Notes: generated by a model from the letters alone, not told the origin. A DNA stretch of 64,000 bases from Planctomycetota bacterium (GCA_021776785.1 JAJFFF010000004.1:294516-358515), one strand, 5' to 3'; positions 26,936-35,970 are shown, counted from the stretch's first letter. A program made the numbers and translations.

Positions 26936-26957
26936 GTGATATAGATCACTATATCAC
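26936..26957 (-). promoter_or_regulatory. Palindromic operator overlapping the GntR operon promoter
   Basis: A perfect inverted repeat, GTGATATAG-ATCA-CTATATCAC, ends four bases before the GntR start codon. On the minus strand a -35 like TTGCGG and a -10 TATAGT spaced by 18 bases fit the same place, so the operator would cover the -10. Transcription would begin only a few bases before ATG, and no Shine-Dalgarno is present, so the message is likely leaderless. Confidence 0.7.
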
Positions 26958-27013
26958 CGGGAGGACCCGTCCCGCAAGACGCCACCGCGACACGGTAGAT
27001 TTAGGCCCGCCAC

Positions 27014-27736
27014 GTGATCTATCCCAAGCCGTTTTTTGCTCTGCAGGTCGAGTTTGCCCACCGCGTGTGCGCGATCGGCGATCTCTCTCTGGAGCGCGCT
27101 CTCTTCGAGTTCACCAACCTCTATGTCCGGTTTGGGTTGGGCCGCGACTTCGACGAGCAGCATTCGGTATGGCAGGCCTACTTGGCTGGGCTGCGCGGTG
27201 CGGACGATGCGTCCGACTGGTCGCACGAGTTTTACCGGCAAAACAATCCGGAAACCGTGACGTCGCCCGCCCTCGTCGCTTCGTTCGGCTGTTTTTCGTA
27301 CGCGGTTCCGCGCGGTGAGTTCGTGCGGCTGCACTTTCGCGACGTCGAGCGCGACGGCCACTCCGCCCTCTCCGTCGAACGCATCGCCCATCGCCGCGCC
27401 GACCTGACCGCGTTGTTTACGCACGTGAAGCAAACGATCCCACAAGACATCCCCGTCGTCGGCATCTCGTGGCTTTACAACCTCGGTGCGTACCGGCGCT
27501 TGTTCCCGACCTCGTACACAGCGTCGGCGCAAGTGGTTGCGGGCAAGTTCCGATCGATGACGCTCTGGGGTCAATTCCTCAATCGACAGGGCGAAATCAA
27601 AGAGCAGGCGGCGCGCACGTTTCGTGCCGCGCTGCACCAAACGTCGTCGATCGACGCGCTGGAAGCGTGCTTTCCGTTCCGGACACTCACCGTCCGAGCT
27701 CCGGTTCGCGAGTTCTATTCGTTTTATGAAATCTGA
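27014..27736 (+). CDS. Conserved-looking protein of unknown function
   Basis: A 240-residue soluble protein with no family I recognise. The GTG start follows no clear Shine-Dalgarno. Features are an N-terminal helical part (FAHRVCAIGDLSLERALFEF), a central acidic region with DDASDWSHEFY, and a strand with PVVGISWLYNLGAYRRLFP. It has no signal peptide and no transmembrane helix. It overlaps or abuts the ATP-grasp gene that follows, which suggests they work together, possibly in making a peptide-like or amide product. That link is inference only. Confidence 0.6.
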   Translation: MIYPKPFFALQVEFAHRVCAIGDLSLERALFEFTNLYVRFGLGRDFDEQHSVWQAYLAGLRGADDASDWSHEFYRQNNPETVTSPALVASFGCFSYAVPRGEFVRLHFRDVERDGHSALSVERIAHRRADLTALFTHVKQTIPQDIPVVGISWLYNLGAYRRLFPTSYTASAQVVAGKFRSMTLWGQFLNRQGEIKEQAARTFRAALHQTSSIDALEACFPFRTLTVRAPVREFYSFYEI

Positions 27737-27746
27737 TCCCGACCGT

Positions 27747-28720
27747 ATGCGTATCTGCTTGCTCACTACGCAGGATCTCGATGCCGTTCCGTTTGCCGAA
27801 GACGACTGGCCGTGCGATCCGCGGCCGTTTTTGCCCGACGCGGATTGGCACGTCGCGATCTTGAAGGGTGCGGCTTGCGGACGCGCCGTGGCTGCGCTCG
27901 TGCGTAAGGGGTTCGATCTTTTCTTCAATCTTTGTGACGGCGCGGCGGACGAGGACTCCCCCGGCATCAACGTCATCACCACGCTCGAACGGTTGCGCGT
28001 CCCGTTTACGGGTTCAACGTCGGTGTTTTACGAACCTTCGCGCACAAAGATGAAGCGCGTCTGCAAACAACTCGGTCTCGACACCCCCGCCCACGTGATG
28101 GTGCGTCGCGCCGCCGACGTCGAGCGCGCCGCGAACAAGCTCCGCTTCCCGCTCTTTGTCAAACACCCGAGCAGCTACGCCAGCATCGACTTAAGCCGCG
28201 CGTCCCGCGTCGTCACGCCGGCCGGCTTGCGACGCCAGGTGCGCAAGATGATGACGCGCCATGGCGGCGCGCTCGTCGAGGAATTCATTGAAGGGACGGA
28301 GTGCACGGTGCTTGTGGCTGAGAACGCCGACGACCCGCAGAGCCCGGTCGCTTACCCACCGGTTCAGTACCGCTTCCCAGCCGGCGAGAGCTTTAAGCAC
28401 GCGGACATGAAGTGGGTGGACTACAACGATATGTCCGCCGACTCCGTGACGGATCAGACGCTCGCGGCGAAACTCCGCGAAGAGCTTCCGCACGCATTTT
28501 TGTCGGGCTCGACGGCGCGGGGTTTGGCCGCTGCGACTTTCGCGTGGATCGAAGCGGGCGCCCGTTTCTGCTCGAGATCAACGCGAACTGTGGCGTCTAC
28601 TACCCGCCCGCAGACGCCGGCGGAGCGGACGTGTGCATCGCGTTGGATCCCGGCGGCCATGAGCGGTTTACGCAACGACTCGTGGCCGCCGCGTTGCGCC
28701 GTCATCGCAAGATTCGCTAG
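27747..28720 (+). pseudogene. ATP-grasp ligase (D-Ala-D-Ala ligase-like), frameshifted
   Basis: The N-terminal and central ATP-grasp domains read in one frame to about 28496 (LFVKHPSSYASIDLS, ALVEEFIEGTECTVLV); the Mg-binding end reads in the -1 frame to 28720 (FGRCDFRVDRSGRPFLLEIN). The frames join at a five-T run, 28497-28501; with six Ts the junction would read HAFFVGLDGAGFGRCDF. The original frame runs on to 28817 as Arg/Ser noise. Either one base was lost in sequencing or in nature, or A-TTT-TTG works as a weak -1 slippery site. The fold joins a carboxylate to an amine using ATP; substrate unknown. ATG 27726 is an alternative start, overlapping the previous gene by 11 bases. Confidence 0.7.
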
Positions 28721-28727
28721 CGGTAAC

Positions 28728-29534
28728 TTACGGGTCTCGCGCGAGCGTGAGCTTGGGAAGGATTCCTTCGTAGTGACGCACCGTGGCCGGTCCCGCCGTC
28801 TCGGCGAGATGCTTTAACGCGGCATCGCGCGCGGCGTTGTACGGCGCGCGATGATCGTTTGTGACCCGCGATTGCCGGACGCTCCCGAGCGCGCGCTTCA
28901 TCACGAACGCAACCTCGCATTGGCTCTGCGCCAGATACACCTGGAACGGGTGGCCCGCGATGATCGGGAGTTCGGCCACCTTGGCGAGGGCCGCCCGATA
29001 CTTCGCACCGGCATCCAAGATTGCGACCAGTTTGGCCAGCGAGCCAGGCACGTCGGCTCGATCGATTTTCGCGACGGAACGGCCCAGCGCATCGATCAAG
29101 ATCAGCGTCGGCAGCGCTCGACACAACGCTTCGTCGCGCGGGAACACGGCCTTGGACGACCCTTCCGCGTCGGCCAACGTCACCACTTTGAGCGCCGCTG
29201 CGTTTGCTTCTGTGGTTTTGCCCAACCGCCACGACGCCACCGCCTGCACGGTCAACGCCGTTCCATAGAGCGAGTCCGCTTGCAGCGCTTCCTTGCTGTC
29301 TTTGAGCGCGTCGTCGATCAAACGCACGGCATCGGCGTAGTGCGGATCGGGCGAGTCGGTGACCGACGCGAGGCTCGCCGTGTCGCTAAAACGCACACGC
29401 GTTTCGATCGCCGCGCCCGCGCTCAACGCATCCTGAGCCTTCCGTACCTGCTGCGCGTGCGGCGCAGCGCACGCCGTCGCGAGCGCGACGACCGCCACGA
29501 ACATGAACGCACGTTTCTTCGCTCCATGCATCAT
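28728..29534 (-). CDS. TPR-like lipoprotein of unknown function
   Basis: About 268 residues. The signal ends in lipobox ATAC at about residue 20. The rest is helical with TPR-like pairs (ADAVRLIDDALKDSKEAL, ALTVQAVASWRLGKTTEA). It starts inside the stop codon of the gene upstream (TGATG), so the two are coupled and probably cooperate in the periplasm or at a membrane. No enzymatic motif is seen. Confidence 0.7.
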   Translation of the reverse strand: MMHGAKKRAFMFVAVVALATACAAPHAQQVRKAQDALSAGAAIETRVRFSDTASLASVTDSPDPHYADAVRLIDDALKDSKEALQADSLYGTALTVQAVASWRLGKTTEANAAALKVVTLADAEGSSKAVFPRDEALCRALPTLILIDALGRSVAKIDRADVPGSLAKLVAILDAGAKYRAALAKVAELPIIAGHPFQVYLAQSQCEVAFVMKRALGSVRQSRVTNDHRAPYNAARDAALKHLAETAGPATVRHYEGILPKLTLARDP

Positions 29535-31333
29535 CACTCTCCCCCTTCGCTCTGAAACGCCTCTTCGAGACGCTGCGCAAACTCCGCCACCGAGAATCGA
29601 CCGCTCTCCAACTCCTCTTGCGTCTCCGCGATGGATTCCGTCAACGCGTCGATGTTGTGCTGCGTGACGCCGATTTCCGCGAGCTTCGACAACGCCACGT
29701 CAAGAAGCGCGATGATCACGCTTCCCTTGGCCAGCGTCCACGCGGCCGTGGCGTTTTCTTCGTCGCCGGCCGCGGCAAACAACGCGTCGATCACCGCCGC
29801 AAGCGCCGTCTTGCCGCTCGCACCGGGAAGCTTCTCCAAAAACGCCCAGCGCGCCGCCGCCGCCTGCACGGTCACTTTGAGAATGCCAACGACCGTATCG
29901 CCGGACAGATCGTCGAGTTCTTTCGCGGACAGTTCCTGCAAGACAACGGAGATGACGTCTTGCAACGTCGCGCGGCCGTCGACCTCCATCAAAATAAGTT
30001 GCGGATTGTCGGCGAGCTCGTCGAGGACTGCTTCCGCGACGTTGAGGACTTGCGACTTCGACAGCCGGGGCTTCCACGCGCCCGCACTCGGTTCGCGCGC
30101 CAACTCGCCCATCAACGTGCGCACCGCGACCAACGCCAAGTTTTCGGCATCGTCATCGGCGCCCCACAGCAAGTGCAGATTGGCGCCGGTGCGCTCAATC
30201 ACGAGCCGCGTGAGCTCGGGAAACAGATCCGGCCCGATCGCGCGCGTGTCTTTCGCCAGGCTGCCCGCGATTTCAGCGAGAACCGTGCGAATCCCGCCCT
30301 CGTCCTTGGCAAGCCCCAACACGTCGGGATGCTCGGCAACGACGCCCAAAGCCGCCTTGACGATCGTGTCCAAGGTGTCGGCTGTGAACAACGGCTGCAG
30401 TGCGTTCCCGTCTTCATCCTTTGCGAGCACCAAGTCGAGCAGGGTCGTGCCCATCTTCTGCACAAGCGCCGTTTCGCCGGGCTCATCGACCTCGCGAAAA
30501 AACGTGCCCGGATTGTTCAGCACAACGTCGGCGCCCGAACGCATCACGCTCGAGAACACAAGACCCGCGAGCGAACTCAAGGAGTCGCCGGCTAAGAGCG
30601 CTTCGTCTTTGTCCAGACCCTTCAATCGCTGGTGGACATCGTCGGCGAGCCCCTTCGCGATCGAAGTGACGAAGAGCCTTGTCTTCTTATCCCCGGAAAC
30701 AAGTGCCGGGTTTTCGCCAATCGACTCAAGCGTTGCGACAAAAATCGTTTGGACAACGCCGTCGAGTCCGGCGGATTGAAAATCCTGATCGTCGAGCACG
30801 GTGAGTACGTCGCGCATGATCGCCTTCGACGGCGAGTGGCCCGCGAGCTTGCGGACGCCCGGGCCGGTCGCGAAGTAGTCGATGCCGATTTCGACGAGCG
30901 TTCCCGCGACTCGCCGCAGCGCGTTCGGAGCGCCTTGGCCCGCGTTCCACTGCCGGATGGTCAGCGCGGCGATCGCGTCTTCGGGTTGGAGGCCGTCCCC
31001 CATCGTTGTGCCGAACGCGACGCCCTTGTGGTACTCGTAAAGCCAGAGAAACTCCTGCAGGAGAGCGCTGTCGACATGGTCGGGGCCGACGGTGTCGACG
31101 TGCTCGCTCAGTTCCGCTGCGCGCGCATCCGCTCCAACGGCGGCCTGCCCCGCCGCCGTCTGGTGAAAAAACACCAGCGCATCCTCGGCCGACGCATCGT
31201 GATCGAGCCCGGGCAACGGAAGCGTGAGTGAACGCTCGCGCGTCCGATCGACATACGCCTGTCGCGCCTCACCAAAAAGTCGCAAGCCAGCCTGAATGCC
31301 GAACAAGACAACGTCGGGTCCACCGAGTCCCAT
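29534..31333 (-). CDS. Large alpha-helical protein of unknown function
   Basis: 599 residues, acidic and Ala/Leu-rich, almost entirely helical, with no signal peptide and no domain I recognise. Repeated patterns such as FTADTLDTIVKAALGVVAEHP, GGIRTVLAEIAGSLAKD and LQDVISVVLQELSA suggest a helical-repeat solenoid. The N terminus (GPDVVLFGIQAGLRLFG) is mildly hydrophobic and might associate with a membrane. It is coupled to the lipoprotein downstream. Paralogues are common in large-genome envelope-rich bacteria, but I cannot name a family. Confidence 0.65.
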   Translation of the reverse strand: MGLGGPDVVLFGIQAGLRLFGEARQAYVDRTRERSLTLPLPGLDHDASAEDALVFFHQTAAGQAAVGADARAAELSEHVDTVGPDHVDSALLQEFLWLYEYHKGVAFGTTMGDGLQPEDAIAALTIRQWNAGQGAPNALRRVAGTLVEIGIDYFATGPGVRKLAGHSPSKAIMRDVLTVLDDQDFQSAGLDGVVQTIFVATLESIGENPALVSGDKKTRLFVTSIAKGLADDVHQRLKGLDKDEALLAGDSLSSLAGLVFSSVMRSGADVVLNNPGTFFREVDEPGETALVQKMGTTLLDLVLAKDEDGNALQPLFTADTLDTIVKAALGVVAEHPDVLGLAKDEGGIRTVLAEIAGSLAKDTRAIGPDLFPELTRLVIERTGANLHLLWGADDDAENLALVAVRTLMGELAREPSAGAWKPRLSKSQVLNVAEAVLDELADNPQLILMEVDGRATLQDVISVVLQELSAKELDDLSGDTVVGILKVTVQAAAARWAFLEKLPGASGKTALAAVIDALFAAAGDEENATAAWTLAKGSVIIALLDVALSKLAEIGVTQHNIDALTESIAETQEELESGRFSVAEFAQRLEEAFQSEGGE

Positions 31334-31479
31334 GATTCATCCCCTTCCGAAGGGCACCATAGTACGCGAAGACAAAGTAGCATCGCGGTGCAATCGTCTT
31401 GACACTCGACCGGTGAGCTGCGCACGCCGGGATCCGAACCAGAACCAAGTCGCAGCTTCCTTCGCTGACGCTGCACGTG

Positions 31480-33756
31480 TTACGTAACGGCGGCGGCCAA
31501 ACGCTGCCGCGCGCTTAAGAGCGCGCGGGCGCGTGCTCGCAGCCGGCCCGGGGCAACCGGCTTTTGCAGGTAGTCGTCGGCGCCCGCCATCAGCGAATCG
31601 GTCTCGAGCATTTCGTCCGTCGAGGCCGTCAGCATGATGATCGGCAAGGACGCCGTTTCAAGATTCTTGCGCAGCGTCTGAATCACTTCCATGCCCGACA
31701 TCCCCGGCATGATCATGTCCACCACAAGCAGGTCCGGTTTTTCGCGCGCGATGATGTCGAGCGCCGCTTCGCCGCTGTCCGCTTCCCGAATCGCGGGGAA
31801 CTCCTTGCGCAACGCAGCCGAAGCCACGCGACGCGCAATGCGTTCGTCGTCGCAGATGACGACGCACGGCCCCGTCTCTTCGTTCGCAAGTTCGCCGCCG
31901 CACCACGGACAAAAACTCCAGTCGGCAAACCGATCGCCGCCGCACGCGTCACACGCGCCGCACGCCGCGGCGGTGCGCGAAGCACTCGAGGATCCCAGCG
32001 ACGGGCTTGTGTCTTCCGCTCCGACTTCGCGCGCTGCGACCTTGAGCACCTCTTCGGGGGCGCACGATCCGTCGAGCACTTTTTGTTTCGCCGCATCGAC
32101 CAGCGGACGTGTTCCATCACGGATGGTTTGCTCGCGCAGCTCAGACTCGGGGGCCTCCGCCTGCAACAGTTTGCCGAGCGCAGGCGTCATGACGATCAGC
32201 TCCGCGATCGCCGTGCGCCCCTGTTGGCCGGTACCGCGGCAACGTCGGCAACCTTCGCCGCGCTTGATCCCGTCCGCTCCGTCTTCGATATCGAGCTGCG
32301 TGAGGAGATCCGCATCACACATAACTGGCGCCGCACAATGCGAGCAGTTCGTGCGCGCTAAACGCTGCGCCATCACCCCGCCCAAACACGACGCCAACTG
32401 CGCGCGGTCGACGCCGAGATCGATCAAACGCGGGATCGCGCCGAACGCATCGTTAGTGTGCAACGTGGAAAGAACCAAGTGTCCGGTCATCGCTGCCTGA
32501 ACGGCAGTCTTCGCGGTTTCGGCATCACGAATTTCGCCCAGCAACACGACGTCGGGATCTTGCCGCAGGATGCTACGCAATGCTGCCGCAAACGTCATCC
32601 CGATGTCGCTGCGCACGGGCACGTGCACAATTCCGGGAAACTGATACTCGACGGGATCTTCGACCGTAACGAGATTAAGTTTCGGATCGCGAATCTCTAA
32701 GAGCGAAGCGTAGAGCGTACTCGTCTTGCCCGAGCCCGTGGGCCCGGTGAGCAACAGCAGTCCGTTCGGACGACGAATCAGTTCCCGCCACGTTTCCAGA
32801 AGCTCCGGGTCGAGGCCGGCGCGATCGAGCTTAAACGTCGCCGCGTTCGGATCGAGCACACGGATCACCGCCTTCTCGCCGAAGTAGGAAGGCAGCGTCG
32901 AAACACGGAGATCATATTGCCGCTTGTTGTGCGAGACCTTGGCGCGTCCATCCTGCGGACGACGCGTCTCGATGATGTTGAGCCCCGCGATGATTTTGAT
33001 GCGCGAGATCACAGACGACGCAGCGGACGCCGGCAGCGTCAGAATCTCGTGCAACTCGCCATCCATGCGGAATCGCACACGAAGAGCCGTCTTTTCCCAC
33101 TCGATATGAATGTCACTCGCGTCGCGCGTGATGGCATCCGAGATGATGAGGTTGACCAGGCGCACCGTCGGGCCGTCATGGGCCGCCTCGGCAAGTTCAA
33201 GAGCGCCCGACCCGCCTTCCTGGTGGGTCTCCTTCTCGACGACCACCGACTCATCGGTGGGCGCATTCTTCAAGAGGTCATGCAGCGCCTCTTCCCCCTC
33301 GCGCACTTCGCGCATGGCGCGCCGAACCGCGCTCGGTTTTGCAAACAGCGGTTCGATCTTGAGGTGCGTACGCCCGGCCAGCTCGTCAAACGCGACAACC
33401 TCGAGAGGATCACCGGTCGCCACAAACAGAGTGTCGCCCTCCACGCGCAACGGAAGAACTCCGAGTCTCTGCGCAAGGTCTGCATCCACAAGATCTTGAA
33501 CTTCGGGGTCAGGCTGTAATTCATGCTCGGGTACAACCGTGCGGCCGGTCGCTTCGGCAAGAACTTCCACTAAAAAATCCTCGTCGACAGCCTCCTGCTC
33601 CAGCAAGACCTCGACGAGCGGCTTTTTGGCGCCGCGCTGTCGGTCCTTCGCTGCTTCCAACGCTTCGTACGTTACGACCGAGCGTTCAATGAGCAGCGTT
33701 TCAATGCGATTGAGTCTGCGCCGTTCACGCGCAGGCTCCACACCTGTTTCCGCCAT
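31480..33756 (-). CDS. PilB/GspE-type secretion ATPase fused to a receiver domain
   Basis: 758 residues. ATG 33756 follows AAGGGGAAAG; the frame is open 47 codons upstream, but that sequence is noise. An N-terminal GspE_N domain (about 15-150) precedes the ATPase: DASDIHIEW, Walker A GPTGSGKTS (about 337), Walker B LLGEIRDAETA (about 400), His box STLHTNDA, and a tetracysteine zinc site (CSHC..CRRC). An extra Cys-rich ribbon (CGACDACGG..CPWCGGE) and a CheY-like receiver (about 629-752) follow, with phospho-acceptor Asp in LLVVDMIMPG and Lys in QKPVAP. This drives pilus or pseudopilus assembly; the receiver could tie it to a sensor kinase. It is divergent from a pilin-like pair. Confidence 0.9.
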   Translation of the reverse strand: MAETGVEPARERRRLNRIETLLIERSVVTYEALEAAKDRQRGAKKPLVEVLLEQEAVDEDFLVEVLAEATGRTVVPEHELQPDPEVQDLVDADLAQRLGVLPLRVEGDTLFVATGDPLEVVAFDELAGRTHLKIEPLFAKPSAVRRAMREVREGEEALHDLLKNAPTDESVVVEKETHQEGGSGALELAEAAHDGPTVRLVNLIISDAITRDASDIHIEWEKTALRVRFRMDGELHEILTLPASAASSVISRIKIIAGLNIIETRRPQDGRAKVSHNKRQYDLRVSTLPSYFGEKAVIRVLDPNAATFKLDRAGLDPELLETWRELIRRPNGLLLLTGPTGSGKTSTLYASLLEIRDPKLNLVTVEDPVEYQFPGIVHVPVRSDIGMTFAAALRSILRQDPDVVLLGEIRDAETAKTAVQAAMTGHLVLSTLHTNDAFGAIPRLIDLGVDRAQLASCLGGVMAQRLARTNCSHCAAPVMCDADLLTQLDIEDGADGIKRGEGCRRCRGTGQQGRTAIAELIVMTPALGKLLQAEAPESELREQTIRDGTRPLVDAAKQKVLDGSCAPEEVLKVAAREVGAEDTSPSLGSSSASRTAAACGACDACGGDRFADWSFCPWCGGELANEETGPCVVICDDERIARRVASAALRKEFPAIREADSGEAALDIIAREKPDLLVVDMIMPGMSGMEVIQTLRKNLETASLPIIMLTASTDEMLETDSLMAGADDYLQKPVAPGRLRARARALLSARQRLAAAVT

Positions 33757-33874
33757 GTCTTTCCCCTTCGCTTCTCTGTCGTCCGATTCACCTCTCCAGT
33801 TAAAGAACAAACTCGCCTTCGGACGATAGACCAGCGACACCTCTAACTGAGGCTGTAAAAAAGAAGGGGAACGC

Positions 33875-34525
33875 ATGACTGCCGGGAAAACAGTCACGCT
33901 ACGCTGCGTGAACAGCGACGGGGAAGCGCACGAGATCTGTTCGTCTTGCGATCAACCCGTTTGCGAACAGTGCATCGACCGCCGGAAAACCGAGGCGATC
34001 GTCTGTCGCAACTGCTCATACAAACTAGCGCTGACAGGTGTAGACCAAACACAGGCTGTAAAACGTGCAGCCGCGCAGCGAATCGCCATCGATGCAAAAA
34101 AACCGGCAGGCCGCGTGCGACGCGCCGTTGGCTGGGTGGCGCTTGTCGGCGTGCTCGCGGTGCTATTCGGCTGGGCCGGACCGATCGCGATCGACGCGTT
34201 CGCATCCGAAGATGCCTACGCACTGGGCCCGGTGGGCGAGGAAGCCGCGCCCGGCCTCAATGACTGCGTGCAAGGGCTCTGGAAAATGCGGGCCGCCATC
34301 GACACGTACCGCTACAAGAACGGCGGCAAGATCCCGACGCGGCTCGCGGTCCTCAAACAGGTCGACGAAGCCTGCCCGGGATGCGACAACCCGTGGCGAT
34401 ATCTTGCAACCGGCGCGAGCTACCGCGTCGCATGCTCCAAACCACACACACACGAACGCGCGGCCGTTTTTCTCGACCATCGCGTCGGACCGCCTCAGGT
34501 CCAACTCGACAAAGGGGTGGAATAG
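33875..34525 (+). CDS. Zinc-finger, single-pass protein with a pseudopilin-like C terminus
   Basis: 216 residues. The N-terminal B-box-like zinc motif has paired cysteines (CSSCDQPVCEQC, then CRNC) at about 22-48. One transmembrane helix (about 85-105, GWVALVGVLAVLFGWAGP) follows. The C-terminal part, DCVQGLWKMRAAIDTYRYKN with GGKIPTRLAVL and a CPGC pair, resembles the small pseudopilin head used in type II secretion. The stop abuts the next start (TAGATG), so it is coupled to the pseudopilin gene and sits opposite the PilB-like ATPase. Its likely role is in the same assembly machine. Confidence 0.7.
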   Translation: MTAGKTVTLRCVNSDGEAHEICSSCDQPVCEQCIDRRKTEAIVCRNCSYKLALTGVDQTQAVKRAAAQRIAIDAKKPAGRVRRAVGWVALVGVLAVLFGWAGPIAIDAFASEDAYALGPVGEEAAPGLNDCVQGLWKMRAAIDTYRYKNGGKIPTRLAVLKQVDEACPGCDNPWRYLATGASYRVACSKPHTHERAAVFLDHRVGPPQVQLDKGVE

Positions 34526-35434
34526 ATGCGCGGTTTCACATTGATTGAACTGATGATCGTGGTCGGGGTGATCGCGATCTTGTCTACCCTGTTCATGCAC
34601 AATGCGCAGTCGTCCACGCAGGAAGCGCGGGCTGTCGCGTGCGAGAAAAACCGCACGTTGTTCGAGGACATGGAACAAAAATTCGAGCACGACAAGGGCC
34701 GCCCCAGCCACGCGCTGCAGGAGCTGGTGGATGCGGGCTACGCGAGCCGGTTGCCGTGCCCGCGCGCCGGCGTCGTCACGTGGACGGTGCAAGACGAATC
34801 CCTCCCGTGGACGCGTCAGGCGCTTGTTTGTTCGATCCATGGACCGAAGACGCGCATTCGCAAATGGATCCCGCCGCTCGCGGCCGCGGACCCCGCCTTC
34901 GCATTCTCGGACAGCTTCGATGGTCCCATTGCCGGTAACTGGACGGAGACGCAAGGTCGTTTTTGGCAGCTTGTCGACGGCAAGTATCGCGCGGGAACGA
35001 CGACGCGCCGGAGTTCCGGTCAGCACCGCGCGTTCTCCGGCGACGAGAGCTGGACGGACTACGACGTAAACCTCAACGTGAACCTTCTCAAAGGCAACGG
35101 TTACGGGGTTTACTTCCGGGCCACCGGCACCAAGAAAGTGGACGGATACGTCTTCGAGTATCTGCCGAACGGGAAAAAGTTCCGGATGCGCGAAGTCAAC
35201 AACGGCAGGCACGGCAAAGTCATCGGCGTATCCAAAGCGCCGAAGGACTTCCAGTGGACCGGTACCGAACGGGCGGTGAACATCGCCGTGAGCGGGAGCA
35301 CGTTTACGGCGTCCGTCGACGGCACAAAAGTCGTGAGCGGGACGAGCACGAAATACAAGAGCGGCGCTGTCGGCATCCGTTCCAACAATCGCGCGGTCAC
35401 CGAGTTCGACGAAATCCAGGTCGAGACGAAATAG
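34526..35434 (+). CDS. Pseudopilin with a fused beta-sandwich (DUF1080-like) domain
   Basis: 302 residues. The N terminus is a type IV prepilin signal: MRGFTLIELMIVVGVIAIL, with G/F cleavage and Glu5. The next 90 residues are a GspG-like head with two Cys. From about residue 125 to the end is a jelly-roll domain like DUF1080/LamG (SFDGPIAGNWTETQG, GYGVYFRATGTKKVDGYVF, GAVGIRSNNRAVTEFDEI), a fold that often binds sugars or forms part of extracellular hydrolases. The fusion would place a possible glycan-binding or glycosidase-type module on a pseudopilus tip. Gene order with the PilB-type ATPase supports use in one secretion or pilus system. Confidence 0.85.
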   Translation: MRGFTLIELMIVVGVIAILSTLFMHNAQSSTQEARAVACEKNRTLFEDMEQKFEHDKGRPSHALQELVDAGYASRLPCPRAGVVTWTVQDESLPWTRQALVCSIHGPKTRIRKWIPPLAAADPAFAFSDSFDGPIAGNWTETQGRFWQLVDGKYRAGTTTRRSSGQHRAFSGDESWTDYDVNLNVNLLKGNGYGVYFRATGTKKVDGYVFEYLPNGKKFRMREVNNGRHGKVIGVSKAPKDFQWTGTERAVNIAVSGSTFTASVDGTKVVSGTSTKYKSGAVGIRSNNRAVTEFDEIQVETK

Positions 35435-35460
35435 ACGGGTCGCGTGCGCGGCCTCGGCGT

Positions 35461-35970
35461 CTACTCCAACTCCACGCCGAGGCCGTCCGCGATTCGGTTG
35501 ACGAACGCGAAGTACGCCGTGATCGCGCAGATGTCGTGGATCGCTGCGTCCGTGAACCCGTGTTCGCGCAACGCGGCAACGTCGCCCTCCCCCATCGCTT
35601 GAGGTTGCGTGGTTAGCTTGAGCGCGTAGTCGAGCATCGATCGGTCGGCGGCATCAAGCTCGCCATCGAGCGCCGCGCGCGTCCCGCTGGCGAGTTCGCG
35701 CACAATCTTGTCCACGTGCGGGTTGTTTTGTTTTTCGAGAATCGCACGGAGTCCCGAGCCGTGATGATGGACTCAGTAGACGCAGCCGTTGGCGGCCGAC
35801 ACCATGAGCCCAATCATCTCGCGCTGATCGTGACGGAGCGGGCCGGGGTTGTGCATCAACGTTCGATACAGCCCGAGGTGGTGGCGCATCACGTCCGCGT
35901 GCGCGCTGTGAATGCGAATGATGTTGTCGCTGTCATCGACGTCGCACGGAACATACTGAATCCAAGCCAT
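35461..35970 (-). CDS. Candidate selenoprotein: AhpD-like protein with CxxU
   Basis: Reads as one 169-residue protein if the in-frame TGA at 35773-35775 is selenocysteine (residue 66). The start ATG follows AGGGAG. The helix SAANGCVY-U-VHHHG is the AhpD redox motif CxxCxxxH with the second Cys replaced by Sec. The Ala/Leu-rich AhpD/carboxymuconolactone decarboxylase fold continues on both sides (QREMIGLMVS before; DAAIHDICAITAYFAFVNRI after). The second half has no good start of its own. Such enzymes act as peroxidases or disulfide reductases. Alternatives are a nonsense mutation of TGC or TGT in a Cys homologue, or error; the exact motif position and the second case at 61034 argue for Sec. 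AhpD-like selenoproteins are known from metagenomic surveys. Confidence 0.78.
35745..35763 (-). promoter_or_regulatory. Candidate bacterial SECIS hairpin (AhpD-like gene)
   Basis: Starting ten bases after the TGA, a perfect five-pair stem CACGG/CCGTG encloses a nine-base loop CTCGGGACT with a GGG. Distance and size are near the bacterial SECIS range, though the loop lies at its short edge (14 bases). Confidence 0.45.
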
